Origin: Rattus norvegicus
Lineage: Eukaryota > Chordata > Mammalia > Rodentia > Muridae
NCBI RefSeq assembly: GCF_036323735.1
Contig: NC_086022.1
Span: 66,537,202 to 66,601,201 of the forward strand
Direction: 5' to 3'
DNA: 64,000 nt
The notes beneath the pieces were generated by a model that was not told the DNA's origin, made no database searches, and saw only the letters and a list, made by a program, of their open reading frames with translations. Positions 47,395 through 59,200 of the stretch are shown here, in pieces. Each line of letters opens with the position of its first letter. Within the stretch, counting starts at the first letter, position 1. The position numbers were made by a program, and so were the translations under genes.

Positions 47395-49628
47395 AGCAAA
47401 TCCTTTAATTACAAGCCATAGGGAACAGTAGTTAAAGTCGTGAGCTTTGATTGTATGTGTGTGCTTACCTATACCTGGGCTGAGTATATGCCCAGGTGAG
47501 ATGGGTGTCCAACCTGGATAATTTTACTAGGCTTTCTGTGTGTTCTCTTTAATATGAAATGGAGAATGCTCGCTTCTGCAAGGCTCAGTTGCAGTAACGT
47601 GTGGTACACGCTTAGTGACAGTATCTATGAGGTTGACATCACTTTGTAATGATGATAAGATTATATAGAAAGTGGCCAGTCTCTGTCATCTAACATTGGT
47701 TTTTACTTTGTCTGAACACAGAAAAACAGGCAATGTTAGTTCATTGTAGTTTTATTGAAATAATTTTTCTCACTGAAGCAGGCAGAATGGAAGTATAAAT
47801 ATACTTTATACATAAACATTTTATGTGTGTCTGGCATGGTGACCCAGGTCCATAATACTAGAATACGAGCTTTCAAGACATATAGATAAAGGACTGTGAA
47901 TTCAAACCCAGTTTTAATTACACTGTAACAGCCTATATCAAAAATAAAATTGTCATATATACAAATAGAACTAAACTTCTCCATATAATTAACACACACA
48001 CACACACTTTCACTTACACTTTGGCTTCACATATAAAAATTATTTCAATAAATTCATAGCTAACTAATATTACCCATGTTTCATATTGTATGTGGAAAAT
48101 AATAATCTGAACAATAAAGTTTAAATTTAATGTTAAATGACAGAGGATGGTTCATTAGATAATATTGCCATAACATATTTTAACCATTTCTGTTCTACAT
48201 GTCTGCGTTAGCTTAAACCAGCCCTTCCTCAGTCACCTGATGTGGTTTCAAGAAACTGTGACCTTCACAGATAATGCGACTCACAAAAGGTAGTAGTTTA
48301 AGAGATGCTTCTTAAAGTTCACTGAGGAAAAAAGAAACATGATATTTTTGGATTATCAATATCAACAGAGCTTTGATCTTGAGCAAAGTGACTCATTTTT
48401 ATCAATCACAGAAAGTAATAGTTTGATCATTTTAACAGTTTGTCAAGCACAATGCTGTTCCTTTAGTAGAGCGATGATTGTTTCAAAAACTATGCTTGTT
48501 TGCGTCTCTGGTCTGCTTCGTGGAAGGGATGCCCTGGCAGAGTAGGGGGAGCTTGAACCCTGAGCTGAGAACTAAGGGGCTTGTTCTGTGTGTGGGAGAG
48601 CACTGAGCTTCAGCACAGGTATGGTATGAAGAGGGATGTAATGGGACTTAACTGCCTCGTTAATGGTTAAGCATGCAGCCCAAAAGAGACACCTTACTTG
48701 CTGCTCCCTTTCTTCTTGGCTCTTCTGTAAGTCCATTGTTCAATTACACTGGCTGCCTGGGGTCCGATGTAGTCGGTAATTATCTCGCTACTGTGTAAGT
48801 TGGTGCAGGAGCCCATGCAGGGCTTTTGTTCCTCAGATTCCCCAAAGCTGTAATCTAAAAGTCCCGCCTTATCACAGGCTTGCTGTACTTTCAGGAATAA
48901 TGTTATTCCACCCTTAATTATCCTAGCACCTCCATCAGCCTCACCAAATGAAACATTTTGCTCCTGGTCAAACGCAAGCGTGGATTTAGGGACGTCACTC
49001 CAACAACATGAATGGCATTTTCTTTCTTTCATCCTGGGCCTTGTTACCAAGTGCAGTCAGGATTATTTTGTCCTATTTTATGTTATATGGATAACGTAAA
49101 CATCAGTTTGATGACCAACTACTTTATACAGTATATCCCACTGACTGGACAGAAAGTCGGATTTTCTGTTAGATTCACTCCCTAAAGCAGCATGAATGAC
49201 CAGTGTTGATTATGCCTTGCCACCTCTGCTATGTAAGAACACACATCACGATTTCAGCATCTCCTATTATACAGAGAATGTGAAATAATTAACAGCTTCC
49301 ATGAAAGGAAAATATAGTGTGCAGAAAGGTACTTTGCTCGACCTAAAGTTTCTGTATAAGGTCTCACCAGTTGCATGGTTTCGGTTTTGTTCATTTTAAA
49401 TCTGTGTCCACTGGAACTTCTAATAGCTTGATGTATCCTCCCAAGAGAGGGATGTCTACAAAGCCTGGAATGTTGTTCCTTCTATGCCCCAAAGAGTCTG
49501 CTCTCCGATCAGTCCATTGGAACAGCACCCCTGGACTTGAGCAGAAACAGCCTATGCAGCAGTGCTTGGCTACTTCTAAGCACGAACAGACTTAATATGG
49601 GTTAAGAAGTACTCCAGTTGGCCTGGAG

Positions 49629-49925
49629 TAATGTAATGTAATGTAATGTTGCTTGCTAAGAAAGGGTGAAGATGCTGAATTTTGATCTCCAGTACCCACT
49701 TAAAAGACAGGCACACCCTTAAAACCCCAACACTAGGGAGGTGGAGACAGACATATTCCTGGAGCCTGCTGGTCAACCAGTCCAGACAGTGAGCTCCAAG
49801 TTCAGTCAGAGACTCTGCTGTCAAAGAAAGACCAAGGAAAGTGACTGAGGAAGCCATCAGACATGTGTTCTCTCTCTCTCTCTCTTCCTCTCTCTCTGAC
49901 ACGCACACGCGTGCACGCACACACA
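49629..49925 (+). mobile_element. (TAATG)n and B4-family SINE
   Basis: A TAATG run (49629-49649) is followed by a B4-like body: CAACACTAGGGAGGTGGAGACAG...GGTCAACCAGTCC...CAGAGACTCTGCTGTC...GAGGAAGCCATCAGACATG, then CT and CA runs. Confidence 0.75.
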
Positions 49926-52547
49926 CTGCTATCTTCTTTAAAGAAGTCCAGGTGAGCGAGGCACACAGCTAGATGCTCATAAAAGTTAAACACTCACACA
50001 TTTAAATGAGATCCACCAACTGCCTCTAACACTGAGATAAGCTACTTCTGTGCCTTCACAGAGGCAACGAATTAAATGGAGCTGACTGGTCCTACAAGTG
50101 AGATGCACTGGAAAGGGGTCATTTGCTTCTTTCTCGGTATCCAGAGTAATCTACTTGGTCATTTACACAACTGTCACCAGCAAGTCTAAGCACATGACGG
50201 TTTTCACATGTGGCATGCCAAATGCAAGGACTGCAACTTTTATGCCGGAGTCTGGTTTTCTTGACTGGGGGGAGGGGCGCAGTGCTCATGAACTCCTGTC
50301 CCACTCCCAGGTATAACATCTGACCATTGACCTCTGTAGCCGTTATGTGATTGGGTACTCTTGATTGGGTACTCTTGGGAGTCTCTTGGGAGTCTTACCA
50401 GGCCCCTCGTCAGTTACCTACTGTCCCCTGGGCTCTCTCTCCAAACCAGTCTGAATCTGTGAAGCCTAAATTTATAGAAAACAATAAAGTTGTATCTAGC
50501 TCCAGACTGAAACTTTTTCAGCACTTCAAAACCTAATGCCTTCACGGAGTCTTCGCACTGAAGTATTGTGGAGACAGTCTACCGAATCTGTTCCTCATTC
50601 GAAGTAAGTGTCTTTCATCTGCTCCCTATGTCTCTGTTGACATACTTGGCCCCTGACTTAGGAGGGTGACTTTCTGAGGGAACACTGGTTCACAGGGAGT
50701 GGTATTAAATCAGCCAGTATAAAGCTGCCCACCAGCAGTTACCCCTCAGCCCCCGTCTACCCCTTGCTTAGTCAGTACCTGGAGCTCCAGTCTAAGAATC
50801 TATCTTCCTCCACACATCCGCCTTGGAACTCCACACTGGACAGTGTGAGTAGGGAGTCCCTTGACTCGTAGGGCTACATAGACCCACTCCAGTGGTTAAC
50901 ATCTGTGCATCTGTGAACTTATTTGAGGTAATGTGAGACAGGGTAAACGGCGGAGGGGTGTCAACTTCCCACACAAAGGAAGGGATTGTGTTGGAGGAAA
51001 CTTTGTCTGCTGCCTTCAGTCTCCCTCCCACAGGGAGAGTACTTCAATGCTGATGCTTCAGTGCCTGAACCTGTCTCCTCAAATATTTCTGGTACCAACA
51101 GTACAACCAGCGTCTAAGTCCGTACAGAATACCAGTGTCACGTGTACACTGATGGTGCTGGGTAAATAGGGACAACCAGTGAGAAGTAAATGGAAGTGTT
51201 GTTACACAGAAACAGTCCTGGAGTATGTTAGAGCAATATAATCTTTCAAAATGTTAAATTTTTTTCCAAGCCTAAATGGGGGAACAAAAAGACAGTTCTC
51301 TTTCTAGCCACTAGATGGCGATATCATCCAGTTGTTTAACGCGAGTTTGACCGTGGTTTTGGAGCCTACTCTTCAGAGAGGAGATGAGTCCGAAATGCCT
51401 TTTACCTAAAACCAGATGAGTAGGACAAGTGAAATATTAATTGTTAAACTACGAAAAAATCGGAATATGTGCACCCCTCTTACTGCAGCAGGAATAAGAA
51501 CCCTGATACCCTGGCCAGGCCGCTAGCTAGTTCTGTCTCCTAAAGCAGAGGCAGAGGTAGCATCTAGAACATGTAAGGGATGAGAGGTTCTACCTGTATG
51601 CTCGTCACCATCATGTCTCAATGAGATGCCGCCTGTGCCTTATCTGCACACTCAACAGCCATGTTTCCTTGCCATTCATAAACAGAAAGACTTCAAAAAA
51701 CCAAGTACTCTAACTCTAGTTTCCGTGGCACAAACCCAAGTTTTAAGGCACTTTCCATGGGCTGGAAACCTTTATCCAATCACATTTCCATTTTTTTTTC
51801 TGCATGCTCCATTCGCGGCAGTGTCACTGAAATTCGGAACTTGCACCGCAGTTTGCTCTGGTGTTGGTGTCTCTCACAATACGATGGTTGGTTTACTATG
51901 CTCCGTGCCCTAAAATTCCCCCTAGGGCTCTGACGCCTACCCCTGGAGAGAACACAAACCTAGAGAACACCACCACTACACCCCTGAGGGACCGGTGTGT
52001 CCTTAGAGCACAGTAGAGAGGGTGACTGATTTTGAAAGTGGTAAGGCTCCAGTGAGCCTTGAAGGATGACCAGAAATTTCCCATATTAGAGAAGAGAGGG
52101 GACTTTCCTCTCACATTCCCTCTCCAAATAACTACACGGAACCTGTATAGCCCCTTCAATTATAAATCTCCAGATCACCTCAAAGTCAGTTTCCCTGTGG
52201 AATTCCACAGTGCTTGCAGTCTGACGTGCTCAGCTTGGAACACAGGACAAATACCTGGTTTACTCCCCTACCCCCACCCCCACCCCACACCCATTGGCCC
52301 CTTTTCTGTCCTTAACAAAAGAAAAAACTTGTTTTTCTCCAAATTCGCTTAGGCGTCCTTGATCTGTTAGCACTTAGTAAACTGAGAAGCAGCACTGGAT
52401 AATGTCTGAAGTCTTTTGTCATTATTAATTCACAGCGACTGGAACAGGAATACAGCTGTACCCTAATTGGCTTGCTAGCCTCACAAAGGCAAGGGAAACC
52501 AAATTGCATATGCAGGGAAGGAAGTAAATGAGTAAAGAAGCCACTTC

Positions 52548-52745
52548 CGGGCTGGGGTATATAGCTCAGGGTGGAGTGCTAGCCAAGCACACATGAAATC
52601 TTGGGTTCTGCCCCCAGCATTGCATTAACCAGGCATGGTGGCACATGCTCTAAACCTCAGGAGGCAGAGGGCAGGGTGTTCAAGTCATTCTTGACTATCC
52701 AGGGAGCTCAAAGCCAGCTTGGACTACTTAAAAATATGGGTTATG
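52548..52745 (+). mobile_element. ID-B1 fusion SINE (B4 type)
   Basis: The ID-like head GGGCTGGGGTATATAGCTCAG...GGTTCTGCCCCCAGCATTGC passes directly into a B1-like part: CAGGCATGGTGGCACATGC...AGGAGGCAGAGGGCAGG. Confidence 0.9.
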
Positions 52746-54150
52746 TAGGGAGTGCCCTGACACAACCTGTAGAAGCTACGTAGCCTGCGGTGCTCAGACG
52801 ACCAAAAAAACCATGAAACTAACCGCATGTACTTCGCTCGGTTTCTGGATTCTCAATTGCATCATCCTAGTTAGGTTACAAGGAAGCCGGCTTCTGAGTG
52901 AGTATGTCGGGGCAAACTGAACATCAACCCCCAGAAACCCTTCACCAGGTCCTTCTCCAGTATTCCAGCTGAAGCACACCATTGGACTAGAAAGGACATC
53001 CTCACTCACAGACAGGAAAAGAGGGCTGCAGAAAATACATTGTTTCTTTGTTATAAAATCTGTTTTACCCTTCTCCACAGTACTGAGACTGGTTTTTAAC
53101 ACTTCAAGTGATCAGGAATCTTGAAGAAGGAGAAGAGGAAACCCAAGACTTCTGTGAAATAGGTTCTCCTGTGACAAGTTTCACTGTTTCATCCTGGGAA
53201 ATGGCCATTATTTTAGCAATGATGACTTCATTTGGACAATTCAGTCAAAACTCAATGACATGGCACCCTTCCTCAAGGAAGCTCAGATCTCTACTTGTTG
53301 ATGGTGAAACTTCAAAGAGTCTTTTCTCAAAGTGTAAAGCGTGCACTTAATAGTCAGGAAAAAATATTTTTGCATCCAAATTCCCCAGAAAATAATAGAA
53401 AAACCAAAGCCCACAGAAGAGCCTTAATAAGAAGCCCCAGGGAACAGAAAGAGAAATGGATAAAAAGATAAAGAACTGTATTGTGGAGAAAACCAACCTC
53501 GTCCTTACGGAGCAAGGTTGCCAAGGGCATGCCATTAACTTCTGAAAGGGCATATTTGTATTCTTAAATGGGGCTAATATCGAGCTATACTGAAGGAGCT
53601 GGGCAGAGAGCAAATGAAATAATGAAGTCTTTAGGAACTGATTATTTTCTCTGGCCTGAGGTAGTGTTTACAATTGCTGTGGCAAATGAGCTCTGGATGT
53701 TCCTTTCCCTGAGGACAGGGACAAAGGAGTCAGGTTAAATTATAACAGGAAGAAGTAGAGACAAGTGGTAATGGCACCCCTAGTCATGAAAAGCGAGGGT
53801 AGACGGACATAGGGCCACTGGACCCCTCTGCTGTTCTCTCCCTCCTCAGTGTGGCCATATTGAACGTGAATACATCTTCCTTTGCTTCTAAGTGAAGTCC
53901 ATTAACTCATAAAAACTCTGAAAGTTTCATTCTAGAACATCTGTAAAGAAAACGCTAGCCCTCAGGTCTTCTGAGTACCTCCGGTCTAGCTGCCTATGGA
54001 AGGAGAGTGACAGACGGCCAACTCTTTGAGTCTGGTCTTGGTGCTGGCAGAGCTCAGATGCCTGGGCTCCTAGGATGCTATTTTACTCTGTGCTGGGGAT
54101 TGTGTCCTTGACATATTGAATAGATAAACACATGAAAAAAAATGGCTCAC

Positions 54151-54246
54151 CTGGTTTCCCCCACTCTTTGGGTTCACAAAGACAAGCAAAGGCTTCATGA
54201 GAGGAGAGGAGATGGGCTTGATCACAAAAGGACGACCTTTGTTTTC
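54151..54246 (-). CDS. Dgki: Dgki window exon 3: linker and start of DAGK catalytic domain
   Basis: This 96-nt exon of 32 codons, phase 0 at both ends, reads ENKGRPFVIKPISSPLMKP and then LLVFVNPKSGGNQ. The latter is the first strand and glycine-rich turn of the DAGK catalytic domain (NPKSGG signature). The donor is CAG/GTGAGC. The acceptor is a tandem CAGCAG: the exon can begin at 54246, or at 54249 if the upstream AG is used, which adds one Gln codon without changing frame. I chose 54246 because the second AG gives direct alignment to Glu-Asn; the other choice is equally allowed by the sequence. Confidence 0.94.
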
Positions 54247-54770
54247 CTGCTGGAGGAGGCAGGCAGCATCATTAGGATAAACACCCATGGCGTGGTTATA
54301 ATCACAAAGCAATGGGGAGAGAGAACACTGTGCACCCCTAAGATCCCCAGTCTTATTCCAAAAGACTGAGTCTTCATAGCAGTGTGTGCACATGTCCTGG
54401 AACTGAGCTCCTCCCACTCTAATTTACCCAGCAGGCTGAGCTATGCCTTGGATTTCCCTCTGCATGCTCTAAGGGCTCTAGGAGGGTTGGTTCTTGATGT
54501 CATCTCTATCATCAGCATCGTTTGGGGGGGGGGGGAGACATTCCAAGCAAGGGCAGGTGCTCTGCCTCTGGCGTGGCAGGTAAGACCTGACGAATCGATG
54601 GACAGCTGAACTGATTGGGAACATGAAGGATTCCAACATGCTTTGAATAGCTGAAGGGAAAAGAAATATCCACAAGGCACACCACAAAATTAAGTGTGGG
54701 CCAGATCCTCGGGTTAAGTAGCCTCTACAGAGAAAGCTGTGTGCCTGACACATCTCCCGGAAAGACTTAC
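54247..54770 (-). other. Dgki: 524-bp intron between window exons 2 and 3
   Basis: The shortest intron in the window. It has an 11-G run on the plus strand (54525-54535), that is C11 in the transcript, and no transposable element that I recognise. Confidence 0.88.
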
Positions 54771-54845
54771 CTCGGTTCCTCTTTTACTGGCTTTCCTTTT
54801 AAAACTTGTTCTTTTCTTCTTCCGGTTGGAAGCCTTCAGGGAGTT
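54771..54845 (-). CDS. Dgki: Dgki window exon 2: MARCKS-like basic segment / nuclear localisation signal
   Basis: This 75-nt exon of 25 codons, phase 0 at both ends, is almost entirely the basic motif KKKRTSFKRKASKR (residues 9 to 22). It corresponds to the MARCKS phosphorylation-site-like domain of type IV DGKs. In zeta that region is a nuclear localisation signal, and PKC phosphorylation of its serines counters nuclear import; the two Ser residues here (14 and 20) sit in basic context. The acceptor is CTCCTTCCCCCACAG and the donor GAG/GTAAGT is consensus. Skipping this exon would keep the reading frame. It is separated from window exon 3 by only 524 bp, the shortest intron in the window. 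Confidence 0.95.
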
Positions 54846-55271
54846 CTGTGGGGGAAGGAGGGAGCAGCTAAACTCAGAGGCAGGCAGCCCTGGCGCTTCC
54901 ATGCAGAACCATGTAGAGGAGGACAGCAGCGCATGCTGTTGACTGCATGCTTCTCATGCTTTGACACTTCCAAGCCACTGCTCATGGGTAAGCCACAGAC
55001 AGAGACCAGTCGAGTGCTCCGGAGTGAGCAACTGACTCCCCACCACGCGGTGGCAGGGAGTTAGAGCCACGGGGGCTCTTATGGACTCACATAACAACAC
55101 ATGGTAATACCTGCCAACCCTCCCAGTAAAAATGGAAGAATCCCAAATTCTCTGAGGGGCTCCAGTCTCCCGCCCAACCAGGTCCGTCTCCCGCCCAACC
55201 AAGTTCAAGTTCATCTCCTGGTATGGAGATCACCTATGTGGAAATGTAAAAAAGGAGGCCATTTTTTTATC

Positions 55272-55292
55272 TTTTTCTTTCTTTCTTTCTTT
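55272..55292. repeat. (CTTT)n microsatellite
   Basis: About five CTTT units. Confidence 0.93.
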
Positions 55293-56035
55293 CCTTCATT
55301 TACCTTCATTGTTTACTCTTTATGGTCTGTTTTAGTAGTAGTTATAAAATAATGCTTAACCGCAGTCGAACATCACAGCCCAACAGTCTTATCAACACTG
55401 AAGCGTATTTTAAATGCTGGGAAGACACCCTACTGTGGTTACAATAGTGGAGCGGTGAGCCTTATTCTTCTCTGTGTGTTGGAAGACCCATTAATTTAAA
55501 TGTCTTCTCTCCACTAAGTAGCCTTGAACTTTATTACGGAGGTAACTCAAAGTTGTTGACGCATAGTGACTCTTAATTTTACTTTAGAGATTTTACAAAC
55601 CACAATCCACGATTGCTTTGTCTAACCACATTTCTCTTAACATCTGCTACAAGTCCTCCGAGGAGGAAGTCTTACAGGGTAGTCACACTTATTTGCTGAA
55701 GACTGAACATAAATCAGTTTAACTAGGTGGACTTAATAATTAATCAGACTGCATCTTCACAACAGTAAGGTAGTACTGACCACACGATAGATGTTTGACC
55801 AAGTGTCGAGAGCCTGAAATGCAGAATGCTTAGCTTAGACATTAGAATACACACTTACATTAGTTGATCAGTTAATAGTTTTCAAACTAGCTTGAAGAAA
55901 TTTAAACAGCTAATCTGCACATAATTTTTCCTTAGAACATTCAAAACTAAACATTAGTCTATAAAACACAAATTAATGCATCAAAATCAACACAGTCTGA
56001 ACAAGCTAACCTTTTTATTTTGCTTAAAGAAAAAT

Positions 56036-56206
56036 GAAAGGAAGAAAGAAAGAAAGGGAGAGAGAGAGGGAGGGAGGGGAGAGAGGGAGGGAGGGAGGGG
56101 AGGGAGGGAGGGAAGGGAAGGGAAGGGAAGGGAAGGGAAGGGAAGGGAAGGGAAGGGAAGGGAAGGGAAGGGAAGGGAAGGGAAGGGAAGGGAAGGAAGA
56201 ATAAAG
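56036..56206. repeat. (GGGAA)n array
   Basis: GAAA and GGGA units lead into about 19 GGGAA pentamers (56110-56205). Transcribed as (UUCCC)n in the Dgki sense. Confidence 0.97.
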
Positions 56207-59200
56207 CAAACTGATGTGTAGCCTGTGTTTCACCAAGGCTGGGGATTTTTTTGAAGGACCTCCATGTATCTCCAGGTTTTCTTCTTCCATCAAAGGGAAA
56301 TGTCTTCAGGACTCTCCAAAAAAAGAGATTCAGGAAACTGGATGTTCCTGACTCCAGAGTTTTTCCTTGACATTTATTATTGACTACACTTGCCCTGCAA
56401 ACAGATCTCCTGGCTTTGAGATTACTAGGCTAATGGGATCTTTCATAATGTTCTTGTCTCTTTCTCATTATAAAAGTTGATGCCATATCTTGGCAAATTG
56501 ATTTCTGGGAAAGGGATGATCTGGAGTCTGGAGCAGCTGCAGGAGAAGCTTCTGTTAGGTGTGATCAGGTGATCCTCGAAAATGCTCAGCCAGCACCACA
56601 TACCAGCCTCACTCAGACCCAGACCCCGGAAAAGACTCAATCTCTTTGAAGTGAAGCCAAAGCAAAGATTCTTCTTAAAAGCTTCACACGTGATACAATC
56701 GTGATGCTATCATGTATCTGATGACAAAAATGTGGGTTTGGACCTGAAGAGTGGCACTAAAGAGACCCCAGTGAAGCAGATCAAATTGAGTAAAGGAGGA
56801 CTGTGAACCTCATGGGTTTGCTACAAATCCAGCAGCAACTGGCTGTGATGAGATGCATGAACTCTGTTAGGTCAGGCAAGGTTTTAAAGTGACATATGCT
56901 TAGTTTTAACATGGGGTGATAATACCTACCTCACAGGACAGCTAAGTTTGAACAAGTAAAGGTATGGGACGCAATGAGTTTTGCAGCCATCCCATCATGG
57001 CGTCTGCTAACATCTGTCAGCCTCACTACCTAGCACAAGTCCTAAGCCATACCACAACCACGATTTTTAAAAAGAATAAATGTCATATAACTAGCAGTAT
57101 TTGCTAAGCCTCTTCTAGTTTGGACAGCCATACTCGGAATGTGACTGCTGTCTCCTCACTCTTATGGTGTGTTAGTTCATTTCCTGTCTAGACCAAATGA
57201 ATGCAAATGCCAGTTGTTTGGGCTTGCAGGAATACACTAGAGGCCTCCGTTCGTGACACAGCTCAACAAATAAATTCCAAGACATAGCTCTACTGCACCA
57301 GGTGGAGATCCTACACAACTTTCTTAAGCTTATCATAAGATTTATAGCATATTGGGTAATTTAATGCTCAAGCACATCTAGGAAAGAAGGAATTAGAAAT
57401 GGGGGGGTGGTGGTGTGAAAGCAGAATAGGTAAGGACCTCAACTCTAGGAAGAAGCAGATACACAAAATGATCTTTCAACAGAGATATAGTAAGTGCCCT
57501 GAGCCTTACCAAGACCAACACATCTGAGGCTGACCTAACAAAATAAGTGTAGAGACTGACTTACAGTACCTGGGCATGTCTATGTGAAATCTGGGGGTGT
57601 TTTATACTATCAAGAATGGCCACACAGCAATAGCAAGTGTCCCTTGCTGTATGAGTACCAATGTCCAACATCACCCCGCTTACAAGGTGGCAGCGCCTTG
57701 TGTGGAATAGACAGCTAGGAAGGCAGATTTGGGATGTACCATAGCCAAGACAAGCTAAGAACCTTATCCTCGATAATTAATTGCAAAGTTTGTCCTTCCT
57801 GGTTTAGTACTAGGAATCCAACAAAATAGCTTTGCAAGCATACAGGGGCAATGTCAAAAAGTTATGTAAAATACTGGTGATGAAAGAGTCAAGAAACCTT
57901 TTACCCTTCTCTGACATTCTAAAACAAAGCCTGCCTGTTCTGACAAGGGCAGCTAACCCTGTGGCCTAAGCGATCCCCTTACAAGATCAACGCCACTCAG
58001 CCTTGTGTTTGTGGTCTTCTCAGCTCAACAACAGTTACCCTCTAGCCATTCTGTGAAAGACATCAGGAAAGATAAAGGCCCTTTTGTCTTCTCAGACCAG
58101 GTGTCAGGGCAATCTCACCTTGCCACAGAACTAATACTACCAACCAAACTGTTATGAGAGTTATGACTCCCTCCTGGACAGTTAGGAAGTCCTTATGGAT
58201 GAACCACTTAACTGTAAATGAAACTTTAGCTCTTATTCCCCTTGAAGGACTGTTTCCCAGGCTATGAGGTCATAAATAACTGGTTATATTAAAAGACCTA
58301 AAGATGATAGATCACTTCATTATAACCAAGGAAGTCTCTCCCATAAACACCAGACAACATTTTGACAGATCATAGAAGGAAGAAGCCAGGGCTTTGTGTA
58401 TTTAAGGGATGCTCACCTTCTGCTTCAGGTACCCCACTAGAATAAAGGCGGTTCTGATGACAGGAAAGACCAAAGAAAGCTTGCCTCTGAAGGTAAGGAG
58501 CCGGTCTCAAGAGCTCCACATAGCAGCAAACCATACGTGCTAATAGTTCTTCAGAGTGCGCAATGAAACTGTTTAAGCAATTCTGTGAGATTGTGTCAGT
58601 CAGTGAATAGAATCTGCCATTCTGTCTCACTGGTCTCTGGCAATAAAAGATCATCCAGTCATAGCAAGACAATTAAGAAAGAAAACTTCATCCAGGAGTA
58701 GAAAGCATGGACACTGCACTGTCTGTAAACAGGACACTAGAAACTCTAAATACCTATCAGTAGGGTATGGACCAACTGGGAAATATCTACTGAGTGGAAA
58801 TAGCATAAAGTGACATATTTTAGAAATACATGTAGTGCTAGAAACATCTACCCAACATTCTTTTTTAAACAAACTAAGCACGTTCTGAAGAATTACCTGC
58901 AGCACAGCACCACTCATTAACAACCCTGCAGCCTGTACACATACAGTTCTGTTTCTGTCCTAACGGTGCATGTCTATGCATGCAAACCAGTAGTGAAAAC
59001 ATGGATATGTAATGGGAAAGCCAGGAGAGGTGTCTAAATGTTTGTGTTAGTGAAAGGAGACACTTTTATCTGAAGTTCCCTCTGCACAAAAGTATAATAC
59101 ATGTATATTACTCATTATACACTGAACTTTAAAAGACAATCCTACCTTTGAAGAGACTACAGTGTCCCAACTCAGTCCTTTGGGTGTATGTTCCCTAGGG

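Larger units (their letters stand above)
47068..54150 (-). other. Dgki: 7.1-kb intron between window exons 3 and 4
   Basis: It contains a B3 SINE ending in a GC/CA alternating tract (47158-47394), a short (TAATG)n run and B4 SINE (49629-49925), and an ID-B1 fusion SINE (52548-52745). An unassigned open frame of about 112 codons on the minus strand (48694-49032) is noted under findings. The segments 47400-48690, 49930-52540 and 52750-54150 have no recognised feature. Confidence 0.83.

Noticed and set aside
56024..56293. Gly/Lys/Glu or Pro/Ser/Leu repeat proteins
   Set aside because: Translations of the GGGAA array.
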